Of a DNA stretch of 64,000 nucleotides, positions 23,401 to 31,527 are shown piece after piece. The stretch is from Bifidobacterium hapali (GTDB taxonomy: Bacteria; Actinomycetota; Actinomycetes; Actinomycetales; Bifidobacteriaceae): contig NZ_MWWY01000026.1 in assembly GCF_002259755.1 (NCBI RefSeq), positions 1-64,000 of the forward strand, read 5' to 3'. The notes beneath the pieces are model-generated. The model saw nothing but the letters and a program-made list of their open reading frames with translations. It made no database searches and was not told where the DNA came from. Both the position numbers and the translations under genes were made by a program. Numbering within the stretch: the first letter of the stretch is position 1; every line of letters begins with the position of its first letter.

Positions 23401-23500
23401 TGCAAAGACAACTACAAGGTCAACCACCAAGACGGCAGCGAAGTCCACAACCAAAAAGACCACCACGCGCAAGAGTACGTCAACAAAGAAAGCTGCGTAA
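20486..23500 (+). CDS. topA: DNA topoisomerase I
   Basis: This encodes 1004 residues from ATG 20486, GAAGGAG six bases upstream; the open frame extends to 20456 without a ribosome site. The enzyme relaxes negative supercoils through a transient 5'-phosphotyrosine. The Toprim domain opens with KLVIVESPTKAKKIGGYLG and has the acidic ATDEDREGEAIAWH cluster (about residue 100-112). The active-site Tyr is in NGYITYMRTDSVTLS (about residue 338). Three C-terminal topoisomerase repeats with VRVGRYGPYLED, VRNGRFGPYVAL and EANNGRYGPYLTK follow, and a last one with IKDGFYGAYITDG. There are no zinc-finger Cys clusters, and the last 65 residues are a Lys/Thr/Arg-rich tail, both typical of actinobacterial TopA. 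Low-complexity linkers occur at about 485-510 and 760-790. A terminator follows at 23526. Confidence 0.97.
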   Translation: MATGSKLVIVESPTKAKKIGGYLGNGYTVKASVGHIRDLAQPSQVPAADKEKYGKFGVDIQDGFKPYYIVDGDKKKTVSELKSALKNADELYLATDEDREGEAIAWHLVQTLKPKVPVKRMVFHEITPEAIKASLTNTRDVDGAMVDAQETRRILDRLYGYELSPVLWRKVGPGLSAGRVQSVATRLIVERERERMAFVRAPYWDVTAELVAPDAEGNDTQFDARMISLGGKRLAVSKDFGADGKLTPDGFAGNICQLDEQSAHAVAETLKSAAFTVLSTESKPYRRRPQPPFTTSTLQQTAGNRLGMSSRQTMRAAQGLYENGYITYMRTDSVTLSQEAIAAARNAVEYHFGKAFLSDAPKQYATKTAGAQEAHECIRPAGARFRDPAELASLVPPDQLRLYTLIWQRTLASQMADATGSTATVRLSAPAGGEFGEAIFQASGTVIEFFGFMKATGEGRKTVATAAEKTNAGADDSNSSNSKTAKNSEENASLPPMNVGQQVAAQDVAADGHETQPPARYTEASLVKTLEAKEIGRPSTYASIISTIIDRGYVYERGRALIPSWLAFSVIKLLETKFPKYVDYEFTADMENGLDQIAHGRQTGRDWLTRFYFGSGDGAAANADEAHAGLQQQVAQLGEIDARAINTIDIGDGLHVRVGRYGPYLEDMEHLDAQGNPKRASLPDTLAPDELTVEVGHDLIEHNAGGPRVLGVDPVSGGTVEVRNGRFGPYVALVPAEAGASGSGVAAGGDGGESEGVSRGADGETAGAKKTTRKTASAAAAPKPKMASLFKTMSPESLTLQDALRLLSLPRLVGSYEETNAETGEVSDVKVEANNGRYGPYLTKTGADGTSETRSLASEDEIFTVDLDKAKELFAQPKYGRGRGRGAAKPPLRELGPDPETGKPVTIKDGFYGAYITDGETNRTVPKQYTPESIEPAEAFRLLAEKRAAGPAKKRTRKSTATARKTTSAKSTAKTTTRSTTKTAAKSTTKKTTTRKSTSTKKAA

Positions 23501-23525
23501 TCGTCTCTTACTGTGAGCTCAGCTA

Positions 23526-23571
23526 AAAACCGTCGAGTGCGTTATCAGTGTCATCTGTCCTCGACGGTTTT
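23526..23571 (+). terminator. topA terminator
   Basis: AAAACCGTCGAG and CTCGACGGTTTT flank a 22-nt loop, about 25 bp after the stop codon. Confidence 0.8.
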
Positions 23572-23620
23572 CGATGTTGTAACTTGCTGTAATGAAATCC
23601 GTTTGTGGCATAAATGGAGA

Positions 23621-23762
23621 GCTATCTTGCAGTTCTAGGTAGATGTCGTGTGGAACCGTGTCTAAAACCTCCAGAACGGGGGTAAAAAACCGTTATTTTT
23701 ACCCCCTAAGTAGCGCTAAAGTAGTTGGTCTTCTCAGGGAAAAACCTAGAACTGCAAGATAG
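23621..23762. repeat. Nested palindromic element between topA and tmk
   Basis: Outer arms CTATCTTGCAGTTCTAGGT (23622-23640) and complement (23744-23762), inner arms GGGGGTAAAAA (23678-23688) and TTTTTACCCCC (23696-23706). The GGGGGTAAAAA core is also in the centre of the 6180-6375 element. The 410-bp topA-tmk gap holds only this element and the topA terminator. Confidence 0.75.
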
Positions 23763-23911
23763 GGTTGTGCGCGAGTGCAAACTGAGTGGCGCTGTCTTCA
23801 TCGGAACTTGAGCGACTTCCCGTCATAGCGCGGATGAGTTGGTGAATCGTTTAGTTAGAAGTCGGCGCGCAAGGATGCGAAAGTTTGTGAGAACTTGCTA
23901 AGGTGAACAGC

Positions 23912-24547
23912 ATGACCGGACTGTTTGTTTCGTTTGAGGGCGTTGACGGCGTAGGCAAAACCACGCAAGTCGAACGGTTGCGCGCTTACTTGCAAGAGCG
24001 TGGTCGCGCTGTCCTCGTAACCCGCGAGCCGGGTGGTACTCCGCTCGGCACAGCATTACGCCAATTGCTGCTGTACAATGTTGCTTCGGATGCGGCTGAT
24101 ATTGCCCCGCGTGCAGAAGCGTTGATTTTTGCTGCCGATCGCGCGCAGCATGTGGCTGAAACGATTCGTCCGGCACTTGAACGCGGCGAAGTAGTCATCA
24201 CTGACCGTTATCTCGACTCATCGTTGGCTTATCAAGCTGGAGGCCGTGAGCTGACCGCCGCAGAAATCCGAAATTTAAGCATGTGGGCCACCGATAGCCT
24301 GCTTCCCAAGCGCACATACCTGCTCGACATGGACCCGGCCGCGTCCCACGCGCGTCTGCAACATGCTGAAGATCGTATGGAATCCGCCGGCAATGACTTC
24401 CAACATCGCACGCGCCAAGCGTTCCTCGACCTCGCTACCGCCGAGCCGGACCGGTTCCGCGTCATCGACGCAAACCAGTCAATCAACGATGTGTGGGAAC
24501 AGATTCGCACCGATATTGACACCCTGCTACAAGGAGGTGCGCAATGA
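23912..24547 (+). CDS. tmk: Thymidylate kinase
   Basis: This encodes 211 residues from ATG 23912 (AAGG eight bases upstream; a GTG at 23903 is less likely). It phosphorylates dTMP to dTDP with ATP. The P-loop is [16 protein letters not shown] (about residues 7-22), the DRx motif with the substrate Arg is [14 protein letters not shown] (about 90-103), and the lid region has the short [13 protein letters not shown] segment. Length is normal for the family. It overlaps holB by four bases (ATGA at 24544), an arrangement (tmk-holB) that is conserved in many bacteria. Confidence 0.96.
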   Translation: MTGLFVSFEGVDGVGKTTQVERLRAYLQERGRAVLVTREPGGTPLGTALRQLLLYNVASDAADIAPRAEALIFAADRAQHVAETIRPALERGEVVITDRYLDSSLAYQAGGRELTAAEIRNLSMWATDSLLPKRTYLLDMDPAASHARLQHAEDRMESAGNDFQHRTRQAFLDLATAEPDRFRVIDANQSINDVWEQIRTDIDTLLQGGAQ

Positions 24548-25719
24548 GTGTATGGGATACGATCGTCGGCCAGAAACCAGTCGTAGACCAGCTCAAAGCC
24601 ATCTCGACCGGCGATCCCAAGGCAATCGCCCAATCATGGCTGATCTGCGGACCTCCCGGCTCCGGTCGCTCCAACGTCGCCAAAGCATTCGCTGCCGCGC
24701 TCGAAAGTCCCGATCATGGCTTACATGACGAACCAACCAAAAACACGCGCGAAGTTCTCGCCGGCACGCATCCAGACGTCACCGTGCTCGCCACAAACAA
24801 AGTCACCATCGGTATCGACGAAGTGCGCGACCTGATCGGTGTCAGCGAGCAGATGCCCGGCACCGCGCCGTGGCGCATCATTATTATCGAAGACGTCGAT
24901 CGCATGCTCGAACGCACCACAAACGTGCTGCTCAAGGAAATCGAAGAGCCGGCCGAACACACGATTTGGTTGCTGTGTGCTCCAAGTGCGCAAGACGTGC
25001 TGCCTACCATCCGTTCGCGCACGCGCATCGTCAACCTCGCCGTGCCGCCAACCAAAGCGGTTGCCGCGTTCCTGATGAACACGGTCAATCCAACGCTGCC
25101 GGACGATCAGCGGTTTACTGAGCATGTTGCTGCGCGCGCGGCCCGACTTGCTGAAGGTCATATCGGCGTCGCGCGACTGTACGCGACAGACGAACGCGTG
25201 ATGACTGACCGCGACGAACTTATCGTCGGCGTGCTCGGTTTGCATCGTGCGTCCGACGCGGTATTGCTCGCCGGCAATCTCATCGACAATGCAAAAAGCC
25301 AAGCTGAAGCGGATGTAGAGCGGCAAGCGGCGCGTGCCGAGGCGGATTTTCGCCGTATCAACGGGCTGGGGGAGCGCGATCGAATCCCGACGAACTTGCG
25401 TGGCGCATACAATCAGATTGCGAAAAAGGACGAGCTGAAACGGCAAGCGACTCGTCGCAGTCGTGACGTGCTCGATCGTGCGTTGAACTCGATCGCGTCC
25501 GTGTATCGCGACGTTGCGGTGATGCAGAATAATGCTGAAGAAGCAGTCGGTGTAATCAATCTTGAAAATCGCGAGGCAATCGCGGAGCTGTCCGTGCGAT
25601 TAACGCGCGACGGCGCAGTGCGTCGACTCGACGAGATCGCAACCGCACGCCGCCGTCTCGCCGGCAACGGCAACCCTACGCTCCTGTTTGAAGCCCTCTT
25701 CTGCGCGCTCATCGCGTGA
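24544..25719 (+). CDS. holB: DNA polymerase III subunit delta'
   Basis: This encodes 391 residues. It is the clamp-loader wrench subunit: AAA+ fold with PLP-like [16 protein letters not shown] (about residues 35-50; Gly-Ser-Gly-Arg-Ser, so the Walker A Lys is replaced by Arg and ATP binding is probably lost, as is common in delta'), [12 protein letters not shown], the [24 protein letters not shown] stretch (Walker B-like), and [11 protein letters not shown] in place of the SRC motif. The four zinc-ligand Cys of E. coli delta' are absent. A charged alpha-helical region follows (about 240-300). It is translationally coupled to tmk. It is the last housekeeping gene before the AT-rich island that begins ten bases after its stop. 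Confidence 0.92.
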   Translation: MSVWDTIVGQKPVVDQLKAISTGDPKAIAQSWLICGPPGSGRSNVAKAFAAALESPDHGLHDEPTKNTREVLAGTHPDVTVLATNKVTIGIDEVRDLIGVSEQMPGTAPWRIIIIEDVDRMLERTTNVLLKEIEEPAEHTIWLLCAPSAQDVLPTIRSRTRIVNLAVPPTKAVAAFLMNTVNPTLPDDQRFTEHVAARAARLAEGHIGVARLYATDERVMTDRDELIVGVLGLHRASDAVLLAGNLIDNAKSQAEADVERQAARAEADFRRINGLGERDRIPTNLRGAYNQIAKKDELKRQATRRSRDVLDRALNSIASVYRDVAVMQNNAEEAVGVINLENREAIAELSVRLTRDGAVRRLDEIATARRRLAGNGNPTLLFEALFCALIA

Positions 25720-25728
25720 TCGGTGTGC

Positions 25729-26220
25729 TTATTGTTGGAGTATGGATATCGAATTACCGTTGTCGTCAATAACTTGCGCGCCCGTAATGCGCGCATACGC
25801 ATCCCAATCGGTTACGTAGTACACGGTATTTTCATTGAAGTTGAAAGAGAGCGCTTCGTTTGACCGAACGACATTGCCGGGTATGCTATACGCAAAGTCG
25901 ACATAGCGTATATTCCGTATTTCCGCAGCGCTCATAGAGTGCAGTTTGTCGAGGAGCTCGCGATCAGTAACTTGTATTGTTTTGCTTGACTGAGGCCAGT
26001 CGTGTTCTGCTAAATAAGTAATAGTGAACTGCAAATTAGTACTTTTATTAGTATTAATTACTGCTACATTATCGACTTCGACCAACATAAAACCGATAGA
26101 TTCCGAACCAACGCGGAAATACAGCAGGACGCACAGCACGATAACGCTGATACAAGTGATCGCAATCAACACGATTTTGATCACAGAAATGCGTGTAGCT
26201 TGCATGAATCGCGTGTTCAT
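25729..26220 (-). CDS. Hypothetical membrane-anchored protein
   Basis: This encodes 163 residues with no family I recognise. One N-terminal hydrophobic helix (about residues 13-36, VIKIVLIAITCISVIVLCVLL) with basic flanks suggests a signal anchor; the remaining 125 residues would face outside and read as a small beta-rich domain (LQFTITYLAEHDW, FNFNENTVYYVTDWDAY). Codons are AT-rich compared with the neighbouring holB. It lies 78 bases downstream of the secreted unknown at 26299-27075 in the same direction, so the two are probably one operon, divergent from the two-component genes. The role is unknown; a sensor partner or cell-surface product controlled by the two-component pair is a guess. 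Confidence 0.6.
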   Translation of the reverse strand: MNTRFMQATRISVIKIVLIAITCISVIVLCVLLYFRVGSESIGFMLVEVDNVAVINTNKSTNLQFTITYLAEHDWPQSSKTIQVTDRELLDKLHSMSAAEIRNIRYVDFAYSIPGNVVRSNEALSFNFNENTVYYVTDWDAYARITGAQVIDDNGNSISILQQ

Positions 26221-26240
26221 CGTCGTTCCTTTTTCTTAGA

Positions 26241-26288
26241 GTCAAGTGGCTATTTGTTCGGAATTTCCGGTGACAACGACCACTTGAC
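26241..26288. repeat. Inverted repeat between the two AT-rich unknowns
   Basis: GTCAAGTGG (26241-26249) and CCACTTGAC (26280-26288). It shares the TCAAG/CTTGA core with the palindrome at 27117-27140, so it may be a second regulator site or an mRNA hairpin that separates expression of the two genes. Confidence 0.4.
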
Positions 26289-26298
26289 TATTGCTAAA

Positions 26299-27075
26299 TT
26301 AATAGGAGAGTGATAAAGCTGTTCCAGTCGAATAAACTTTTTCTGGTGGGTCTATAGAGAATCCAAACTTGCCGAGGTTAAAGCTTACTGAATAATTCAT
26401 TTTATTTGGATTGTAAACATAGTTTACAACTATTCTCTTATCATTTCTGTCACCGACTGTCGCGTGGACCCACGCGCAGCCTTTGATTTTCATTTTCCAG
26501 TCAGGATTTCCTAATTGTTGGCCAGAAAAATTTGCGCCTTGTAATGATACCTCAGTCGGTATCATCTTGCTGGAGGAAGTTGTGCGCCAGTCGTTCATAT
26601 ATTGATCTTTATGCCATATCTGTCCTCCATAAGTATTGGGTCTTACAGCATCTGCGAAGTATATTGAGAATGTGTCTTTCCCTTCTGGTTGTTTGTAATC
26701 AGTGAATTCGTACGTGGGATATATAGAAATGTTATTTCCTGATTTGAATGAACTAGCATAAAAACGAATCCCAGAGAGTCCGTTTGGGAGTCCAGCGGCC
26801 AACCGTGTATAGTATGGTTTTCCAATTTCTCTAGTTTCGATGTACTTATATGGAAGATTCTGTTGCTGAAGATCAGTGGCTATGACATGTTTGATGTCAG
26901 GGTCCATGTTTTGAACTTCGATGATAGGCATGCCGGCGTGTAATAGGTATTCATCATCTGTCATAGCATCAGAGGAGTATGCTTGCGATGGCATCAACAT
27001 GATAACGAGTGCGAAAGCTGAGCATATAATGCTGGATAATATTCTGTTTGTCTTATCATATTGTTTATGTAACAT
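26299..27075 (-). CDS. Hypothetical secreted protein
   Basis: This encodes 258 residues from ATG 27075, chosen because AAGGA lies seven bases upstream; the frame extends to 27117 without one. The N-terminus is a clear signal peptide: basic start (MLHKQYDKTNR), hydrophobic core (ILSSIICSAFALVIMLM) and PSQAYSSDA cleavage region. The mature part is polar, rich in Tyr, Asn and Lys, with no Cys pairing evident and no known domain that I recognise. Codon use is AT-rich. The promoter region is shared with the divergent response regulator gene and contains the palindrome CTTCAAGTCA-CCGC-TGACTTGAAG, so the two-component system may control it. The function is unknown. Confidence 0.65.
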   Translation of the reverse strand: MLHKQYDKTNRILSSIICSAFALVIMLMPSQAYSSDAMTDDEYLLHAGMPIIEVQNMDPDIKHVIATDLQQQNLPYKYIETREIGKPYYTRLAAGLPNGLSGIRFYASSFKSGNNISIYPTYEFTDYKQPEGKDTFSIYFADAVRPNTYGGQIWHKDQYMNDWRTTSSSKMIPTEVSLQGANFSGQQLGNPDWKMKIKGCAWVHATVGDRNDKRIVVNYVYNPNKMNYSVSFNLGKFGFSIDPPEKVYSTGTALSLSY

Positions 27076-27116
27076 TTTGTGTCCTTTTTGTAATATATTT
27101 AATATGCTGGGGACCA

Positions 27117-27140
27117 CTTCAAGTCACCGCTGACTTGAAG
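27117..27140. promoter_or_regulatory. Palindrome in the divergent promoter region of the AT-rich island
   Basis: CTTCAAGTCA-CCGC-TGACTTGAAG, 10-bp perfect arms, located 42 bp upstream of the secreted-protein start and 112 bp upstream of the response regulator. It is a candidate binding site for that LuxR-type regulator. Confidence 0.5.
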
Positions 27141-27251
27141 ATAATGCTAAGTTTCAACTCTAGAGTATGTGAGTTCTCTGCCGTATGGCAAATACTTTCC
27201 AGTTTTTCTTTATACCTGTGCAGATGTGCGCTTAACGTATAATAGAAAAAT

Positions 27252-27929
27252 ATGAATGCTGTTAAGGATGGGCTTACTGTAGGCATTGTTGATAACGATT
27301 ATTGTGCATCGATGATGATTGCTTCAGTAATACAGCGTCGTATTCCCCAAAGTACAATACTCTGGCAATGTGATCATTCTCAAACAATTTTAGAACATGT
27401 ACGGTTTGATAGTACGTTGCCTGACGTTGTAATTGTAGATCTTATGCTTAATGGCATTAGTGGAATTGATATATGCCGTTTGATAAGAAATCACACTTCG
27501 GATATTGGAATATTGTGTGTAACAGCATACCCGCTTTCGTCATTCGTTGAGCCATTGGTTGCTGCTGGCGCTCAGTCGTTATTGCAAAAGAAAGACATTG
27601 TTTCAGAGGAATTCGTACGTGCTATTGAGCATGTATCTCAGGGAAAATCCTATCCTGAACATTCCCCTTTCTTGAGCGCTACGCAATCTCATGTTCAGAT
27701 GAAACAAAACAATAAAGTTCTACAACATAATAAAATTGATATTCCTAGTCCTCGCGAGCTAGAAATACTTCGCTGCTATGACAATGGAATGTCGACTGAA
27801 GAGATTGCATCATCGATGCGTATTACATCTGATACAGTTTTTTCGCATATTCACCATATATTGTTAAAAGTTCATGCTCGAAATCGCAAAGAGGCGTTAT
27901 CGATATGTCACAATCTTCATCTTTTATAA
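27252..27929 (+). CDS. NarL/LuxR-type response regulator
   Basis: This encodes 225 residues. The receiver domain has acidic residues in VGIVDNDYC, the phospho-acceptor Asp in VVIVDLMLNG (about residue 61), the Thr in CVTAYPLS and the Lys in LLQKKDIV. The C-terminal HTH (about 160-222) is of the LuxR type: SPRELEILRCYDNGMSTEEIA and a recognition helix SDTVFSHIHHIL. A TATAAT box at 27238-27243 sits only eight bases before the ATG and there is no ribosome site, so the transcript is probably leaderless. The gene overlaps the histidine kinase by 25 bases. AT-rich codons set the pair apart from surrounding housekeeping genes. The likely targets are its own operon and the divergent secreted-protein genes. 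Confidence 0.88.
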   Translation: MNAVKDGLTVGIVDNDYCASMMIASVIQRRIPQSTILWQCDHSQTILEHVRFDSTLPDVVIVDLMLNGISGIDICRLIRNHTSDIGILCVTAYPLSSFVEPLVAAGAQSLLQKKDIVSEEFVRAIEHVSQGKSYPEHSPFLSATQSHVQMKQNNKVLQHNKIDIPSPRELEILRCYDNGMSTEEIASSMRITSDTVFSHIHHILLKVHARNRKEALSICHNLHLL

Positions 27930-29032
27930 ATTACGCTCATGACAATAAGCAAGCATCTTATAGAGTGCGAATATCGATTATTATCGTACTATGTATTTAT
28001 GTAGTCAGTGTAATAATTAATTCGACGCTGCAAACGCAGACACTACAATACTGGTTCATATGTATGGTGAGTTGTGTTTGTATTGGTGTTCAATATTATC
28101 TTCCGATAGTGGGGTCATGGACGCTTATTGTATTGTGGATGGCAAAAGCAATCTTTATTATAGATAGTCCGTATTTTCTCTTTTTCCCAGTATTGTTCAG
28201 TGTGATAGTGCTTGTCTCGATAGATTATTGTTATGGTGTTTGTGCGGCAATAATATCTTGTCTGTCGCATGTTCTTGATTTGTTTGGGAATGGGAATGAT
28301 AATTACGATTTAGTATATGTTTTACCTGTTATTATGTTGTACGTATGCGCATTCTGCATAGGTTTAGTTTTGTCGTATAGTGCTCAACGAGAGTATCTTG
28401 CAAAACAAGTTTCTGTAATGCGTGAACGGCATCGAGTAGCCAGAGATATACATGACCAAATACTTGGGAGTATTACTAATATACAGTTACTTATCAATGA
28501 AGATTATCTAGTTGAAAGCAATATAGGTATTGCTCGTAATGTAGTAAATGATGCTGTGGAAAAAGCTAGGGCTTTTGTTATCGATCTTGAAACAAATTAT
28601 AATAATGATATTCAGGATGTTAAATCTGATATTCATGCAGATGTAATTGAGTTTATGCAGGATAAATATCAATTATTGCGCAACATTGGAATTGACGGCG
28701 AATATGCAATAACACAAAATTTTCCTGTAGGAGTGAACGCTACATTTCGTTCGTTATTATTTGGTTTGATTCAAGAATCATATAATAATATCGCTAAATA
28801 TGCTGATCCGCGGTATGGATATATTGTGACCGTTGAAACGAAAAACAACAATGTTGTGTTGCATGTGACTGATGTAATTCATACTCTTGCAGAACGAGAT
28901 GAGCACGACGACAAGAACGTGCATTCAGGGCTTGAACGGTATCGTAGATTGTTATCAGATTATGGTGGCAGTCTTACGGTTTCTGTAGATGGTCGATATT
29001 GGCGTATGTCAGCGGTAATTCCGACTATGTAA
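27905..29032 (+). CDS. Sensor histidine kinase, HisKA_3 type
   Basis: This encodes 375 residues. Five or six hydrophobic helices fill residues about 20-165 with very short loops, so the signal is probably sensed within or at the membrane. The phospho-His lies in RHRVARDIHDQILGSITN (about residue 183), the HisKA_3 (NarX/DesK-like) motif. The ATPase domain shows the N box in QESYNNIAKYAD (about 290) and a G box in SGLERYRRLLSDYGG (about 345). It starts inside the response regulator gene, which makes a coupled pair. This architecture is common for systems that sense peptides, antibiotics or membrane stress (family knowledge); the signal here is unknown. Confidence 0.88.
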   Translation: MSQSSSFINYAHDNKQASYRVRISIIIVLCIYVVSVIINSTLQTQTLQYWFICMVSCVCIGVQYYLPIVGSWTLIVLWMAKAIFIIDSPYFLFFPVLFSVIVLVSIDYCYGVCAAIISCLSHVLDLFGNGNDNYDLVYVLPVIMLYVCAFCIGLVLSYSAQREYLAKQVSVMRERHRVARDIHDQILGSITNIQLLINEDYLVESNIGIARNVVNDAVEKARAFVIDLETNYNNDIQDVKSDIHADVIEFMQDKYQLLRNIGIDGEYAITQNFPVGVNATFRSLLFGLIQESYNNIAKYADPRYGYIVTVETKNNNVVLHVTDVIHTLAERDEHDDKNVHSGLERYRRLLSDYGGSLTVSVDGRYWRMSAVIPTM

Positions 29033-29082
29033 CCTACTCAAAAAAATAGTAGTCGACACATGCGCGCGATACACTGGGATGC

Positions 29083-29637
29083 ATGAAGATTTCCGCTGAT
29101 TTCACGGTGGTGCCCGACGACTTCGCGAAAGCCGCCGCGCCGGAATACCGCAATGGCGGCGTGCCCGTCATCTCCTTCCCGTTCTACATTGATCAGATTG
29201 ATCCTAGCGTACGCTATTTGCACTGGTCGTTCACTGACCCGGATTCGATTCCAGTATGCGGATTCGAGTGGATTCACTGGACGCTCGCAAACCTGCCGAT
29301 TGACGCGCTTATGTACGATTTCAACGATTCGCACGCACTGCAAATTCCACCAGACTTCTCTCGTCAATTGCCCTCGATGATTCCCGAAGCCGTGCAAGGT
29401 CGCAACTCATCGGCATCTAAATTCCTCGGCCGCGACAACGACCCGGCGATCACCATGCGCTACAACGGTCCGCAGCCGCCAGACAAAGATCACGACTACT
29501 ACCTACACGTGTGGGGTACGAAAGAGCCATTGCCCGGATTGAATCAGGGATTTTGGCTCAACGAACTGCTTCACGCACTGAGAAACTGCGGCGAAACCCC
29601 CGATCAAGGCGGTATCTTCGTTACCGGCAAAGCATGA
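29083..29637 (+). CDS. YbhB/YbcL-type phosphatidylethanolamine-binding (PEBP) protein
   Basis: This encodes 184 residues. The PEBP fold is visible: HWSFTDPDS near residues 46-54, the FEWIHWTLANLP segment containing the conserved D/E-x-x-W/H-W motif (about 64-75), and HDYYLHVWGTKEPL (about 140-153), corresponding to the H-R-Y ligand pocket. It has no signal peptide. Members bind small anionic ligands; the physiological role in bacteria is not settled. It marks the return to normal G+C after the AT-rich island; the start lacks a strong ribosome site (GGGATGC). A degraded copy of the CATGATGCGGTAAA repeat follows the stop codon directly. Confidence 0.85.
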   Translation: MKISADFTVVPDDFAKAAAPEYRNGGVPVISFPFYIDQIDPSVRYLHWSFTDPDSIPVCGFEWIHWTLANLPIDALMYDFNDSHALQIPPDFSRQLPSMIPEAVQGRNSSASKFLGRDNDPAITMRYNGPQPPDKDHDYYLHVWGTKEPLPGLNQGFWLNELLHALRNCGETPDQGGIFVTGKA

Positions 29638-29713
29638 TGCGGTAAACATCACATGGTGCGGTGAGCGAAAATGGCTATTTTCCGCCAAAATGTGTTTTCC
29701 GCCTAACCGCATC
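29635..29713. repeat. Degraded CATGATGCGGTAAA symmetric repeat
   Basis: Direct arms CATGATGCGGTAAA (29634) and CATGGTGCGGTGA (29653, 19 bp on), a central AAAATGGC...CCGCCAAAATG palindrome, and one opposite arm ACCGCATCATGGG ending at about 29717. It is a reduced relative of 11648-11781 and 33583-33754. Confidence 0.65.
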
Positions 29714-29756
29714 ATGGGAGTAACCGCTAATCCAATAAGAAAGGAAAGGAAACAAT

Positions 29757-31424
29757 ATGGCCTGCACCACAATTTTGGTCGGCAAGGACGCCAGCTACGA
29801 CGGTTCCACGATCATCGCCCGCAACGAAGATAGCGGCAACGGTGAGTTCAATCCGAAACGATTCATCGTCGTCAAGCCCGAAGAACAGCCGAAAACCTAC
29901 CACAGCGTGATCTCGCACCTCGTCATCGACTTAAGCGACGAGGAACCATTGCGCTACACGGCTGCGCCAAACGCTGATCTCAAGCAGGGCATTTGGGGTG
30001 AAGCCGGCATCAACGAGGCAAACGTTGCGATGAGCGCCACCGAAACACTCACCACGAACGAGCGCGTACTCGGAGCCGACCCATTCGTCGCCTACCAGCC
30101 AGCCAAGGGCGACCCAAACAGCGATGACTACGAGCCGGAAGTCCTCGGTGGTATCGGCGAGGAAGATTTCGTCACCCTCGTCCTGCCGTATATCAAAACC
30201 GCGCGCGAAGGCGTCGAACGTCTCGGCTCGCTGCTCGAACAGTACGGCACGTACGAGATGAATGGCGTCGCGTTCTGCGATGTCAACGAAATTTGGTGGC
30301 TGGAAACCGTCGGCGGCCATCATTGGATCGCCAAGCGTGTGCCGGACGAAGCGTACGTGACCATGCCGAACCAGCTTGGTATCGACGAGTTCGATCTCGA
30401 CGATGCGCTCGGTGATCAAGAAAATCACATGTGCTCCGCTGACTTGGCTGAGTTCATCGAAGACAATCATCTCGATCTGTCTGTCGAGTCGACGAGCCCG
30501 TTCAACCCGCGTGACGCGTTCGGCTCGCACTCTGACATGGACCACGTGTACAACACGCCGCGCGCGTGGGCGATGCAGCGTTTCCTCAACCCGTACGACG
30601 AGGTTTGGGATGGTCCGGACGCCGATCACACGCCGGAATCGAACGATATTCCGTGGGCGCGCCAGCCGGAACGTAAGGTTACGATTGAAGATATCAAGGT
30701 CGTCCTGTCGAACCACTATCAGGGCACTCTGTACGATCCGTACGGCAAGCTCGGTGACGAACACACGCGTCACATGTACCGTCCGATCGGTATCAACCGT
30801 CAAAGCCAGCTGTCGGTTATGCAGATTCGTCCGTACCGTCCGCAGGTCAGTCGAGCGATCCAGTGGATTGCGTACGGTTCCAACCCGTTCAACACGCTCA
30901 TGCCGTTCTACACGAACGTTGACGCGACGCCGGCGTACTTGGAAGATACGACCACGCGCGTGACTACCGAAAACTTCTACTGGGCGAATCGTGTGATCGC
31001 CGCGTTGTGCGACGCGCAGTTCGCTGATAACGAGCCGTTCGTTGAGCGGTATCAGGAGAAGACTGGCGCGCTCGGTCACCAGTTGGTTGCGCAAACAGAC
31101 GCGGCGATTAACGCGCTTGACGGCGTGTGGCCGGCGGACGCGGACGATGACGACGTGGCTGATGTTGCGGACGCGGCGGCTGACGACGTCGATCTCGACG
31201 ATATCGACGAGTTCGATGCGGACGCTGACCTCGACGTGCAGCCGATGGAACCGGATGAGATTATCGCTGAGCTACGCGAGAACGCGGCAGCTCGCGAAAC
31301 ATTGACTGCGGCGAACCAGCAACTGGCCGATCGACTCAAGGTCGAGACGGACAAGCTGCTCGATGTTGTGCTGTACAACACCAGCATGAAGATGAAGAAC
31401 GCTTTCCACCTGTCTGACTTCTGA
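29757..31424 (+). CDS. pepD: C69-family dipeptidase
   Basis: This encodes 555 residues; AAGGAAAGGAAAC precedes ATG 29757. The enzyme is an N-terminal nucleophile hydrolase: MACTTILVGKDASYDGS places Cys3 as the likely nucleophile, released by removing the first residues, and IIARNEDSGNGEFNPKRF is the next conserved stretch. MNGVAFCDVNEIWWLETVGGHHW is the family core (about residues 165-190). It has no signal peptide, so it is a cytosolic dipeptidase completing peptide use. An Asp-rich insertion at about residues 462-500 (DADDDDVADVAD, DVDLDDIDEFDADADLD) is not typical of the family and looks like a low-complexity expansion. Confidence 0.9.
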   Translation: MACTTILVGKDASYDGSTIIARNEDSGNGEFNPKRFIVVKPEEQPKTYHSVISHLVIDLSDEEPLRYTAAPNADLKQGIWGEAGINEANVAMSATETLTTNERVLGADPFVAYQPAKGDPNSDDYEPEVLGGIGEEDFVTLVLPYIKTAREGVERLGSLLEQYGTYEMNGVAFCDVNEIWWLETVGGHHWIAKRVPDEAYVTMPNQLGIDEFDLDDALGDQENHMCSADLAEFIEDNHLDLSVESTSPFNPRDAFGSHSDMDHVYNTPRAWAMQRFLNPYDEVWDGPDADHTPESNDIPWARQPERKVTIEDIKVVLSNHYQGTLYDPYGKLGDEHTRHMYRPIGINRQSQLSVMQIRPYRPQVSRAIQWIAYGSNPFNTLMPFYTNVDATPAYLEDTTTRVTTENFYWANRVIAALCDAQFADNEPFVERYQEKTGALGHQLVAQTDAAINALDGVWPADADDDDVADVADAAADDVDLDDIDEFDADADLDVQPMEPDEIIAELRENAAARETLTAANQQLADRLKVETDKLLDVVLYNTSMKMKNAFHLSDF

Positions 31425-31527
31425 TATCGTCATATGTTGCGTTAGGTTGTGCTAGCAGTATCACGCTAATGGCCTCACAATAGTGGTATTGCTAGCGGCA
31501 TCAAGGAACGAAAGGAACTTCGCGTAC

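Noticed and set aside
29931..31094. 387-residue minus-strand ORF opposite the dipeptidase
   Set aside because: Shadow of a well-supported gene; Arg/Val-rich composition typical of antisense frames.
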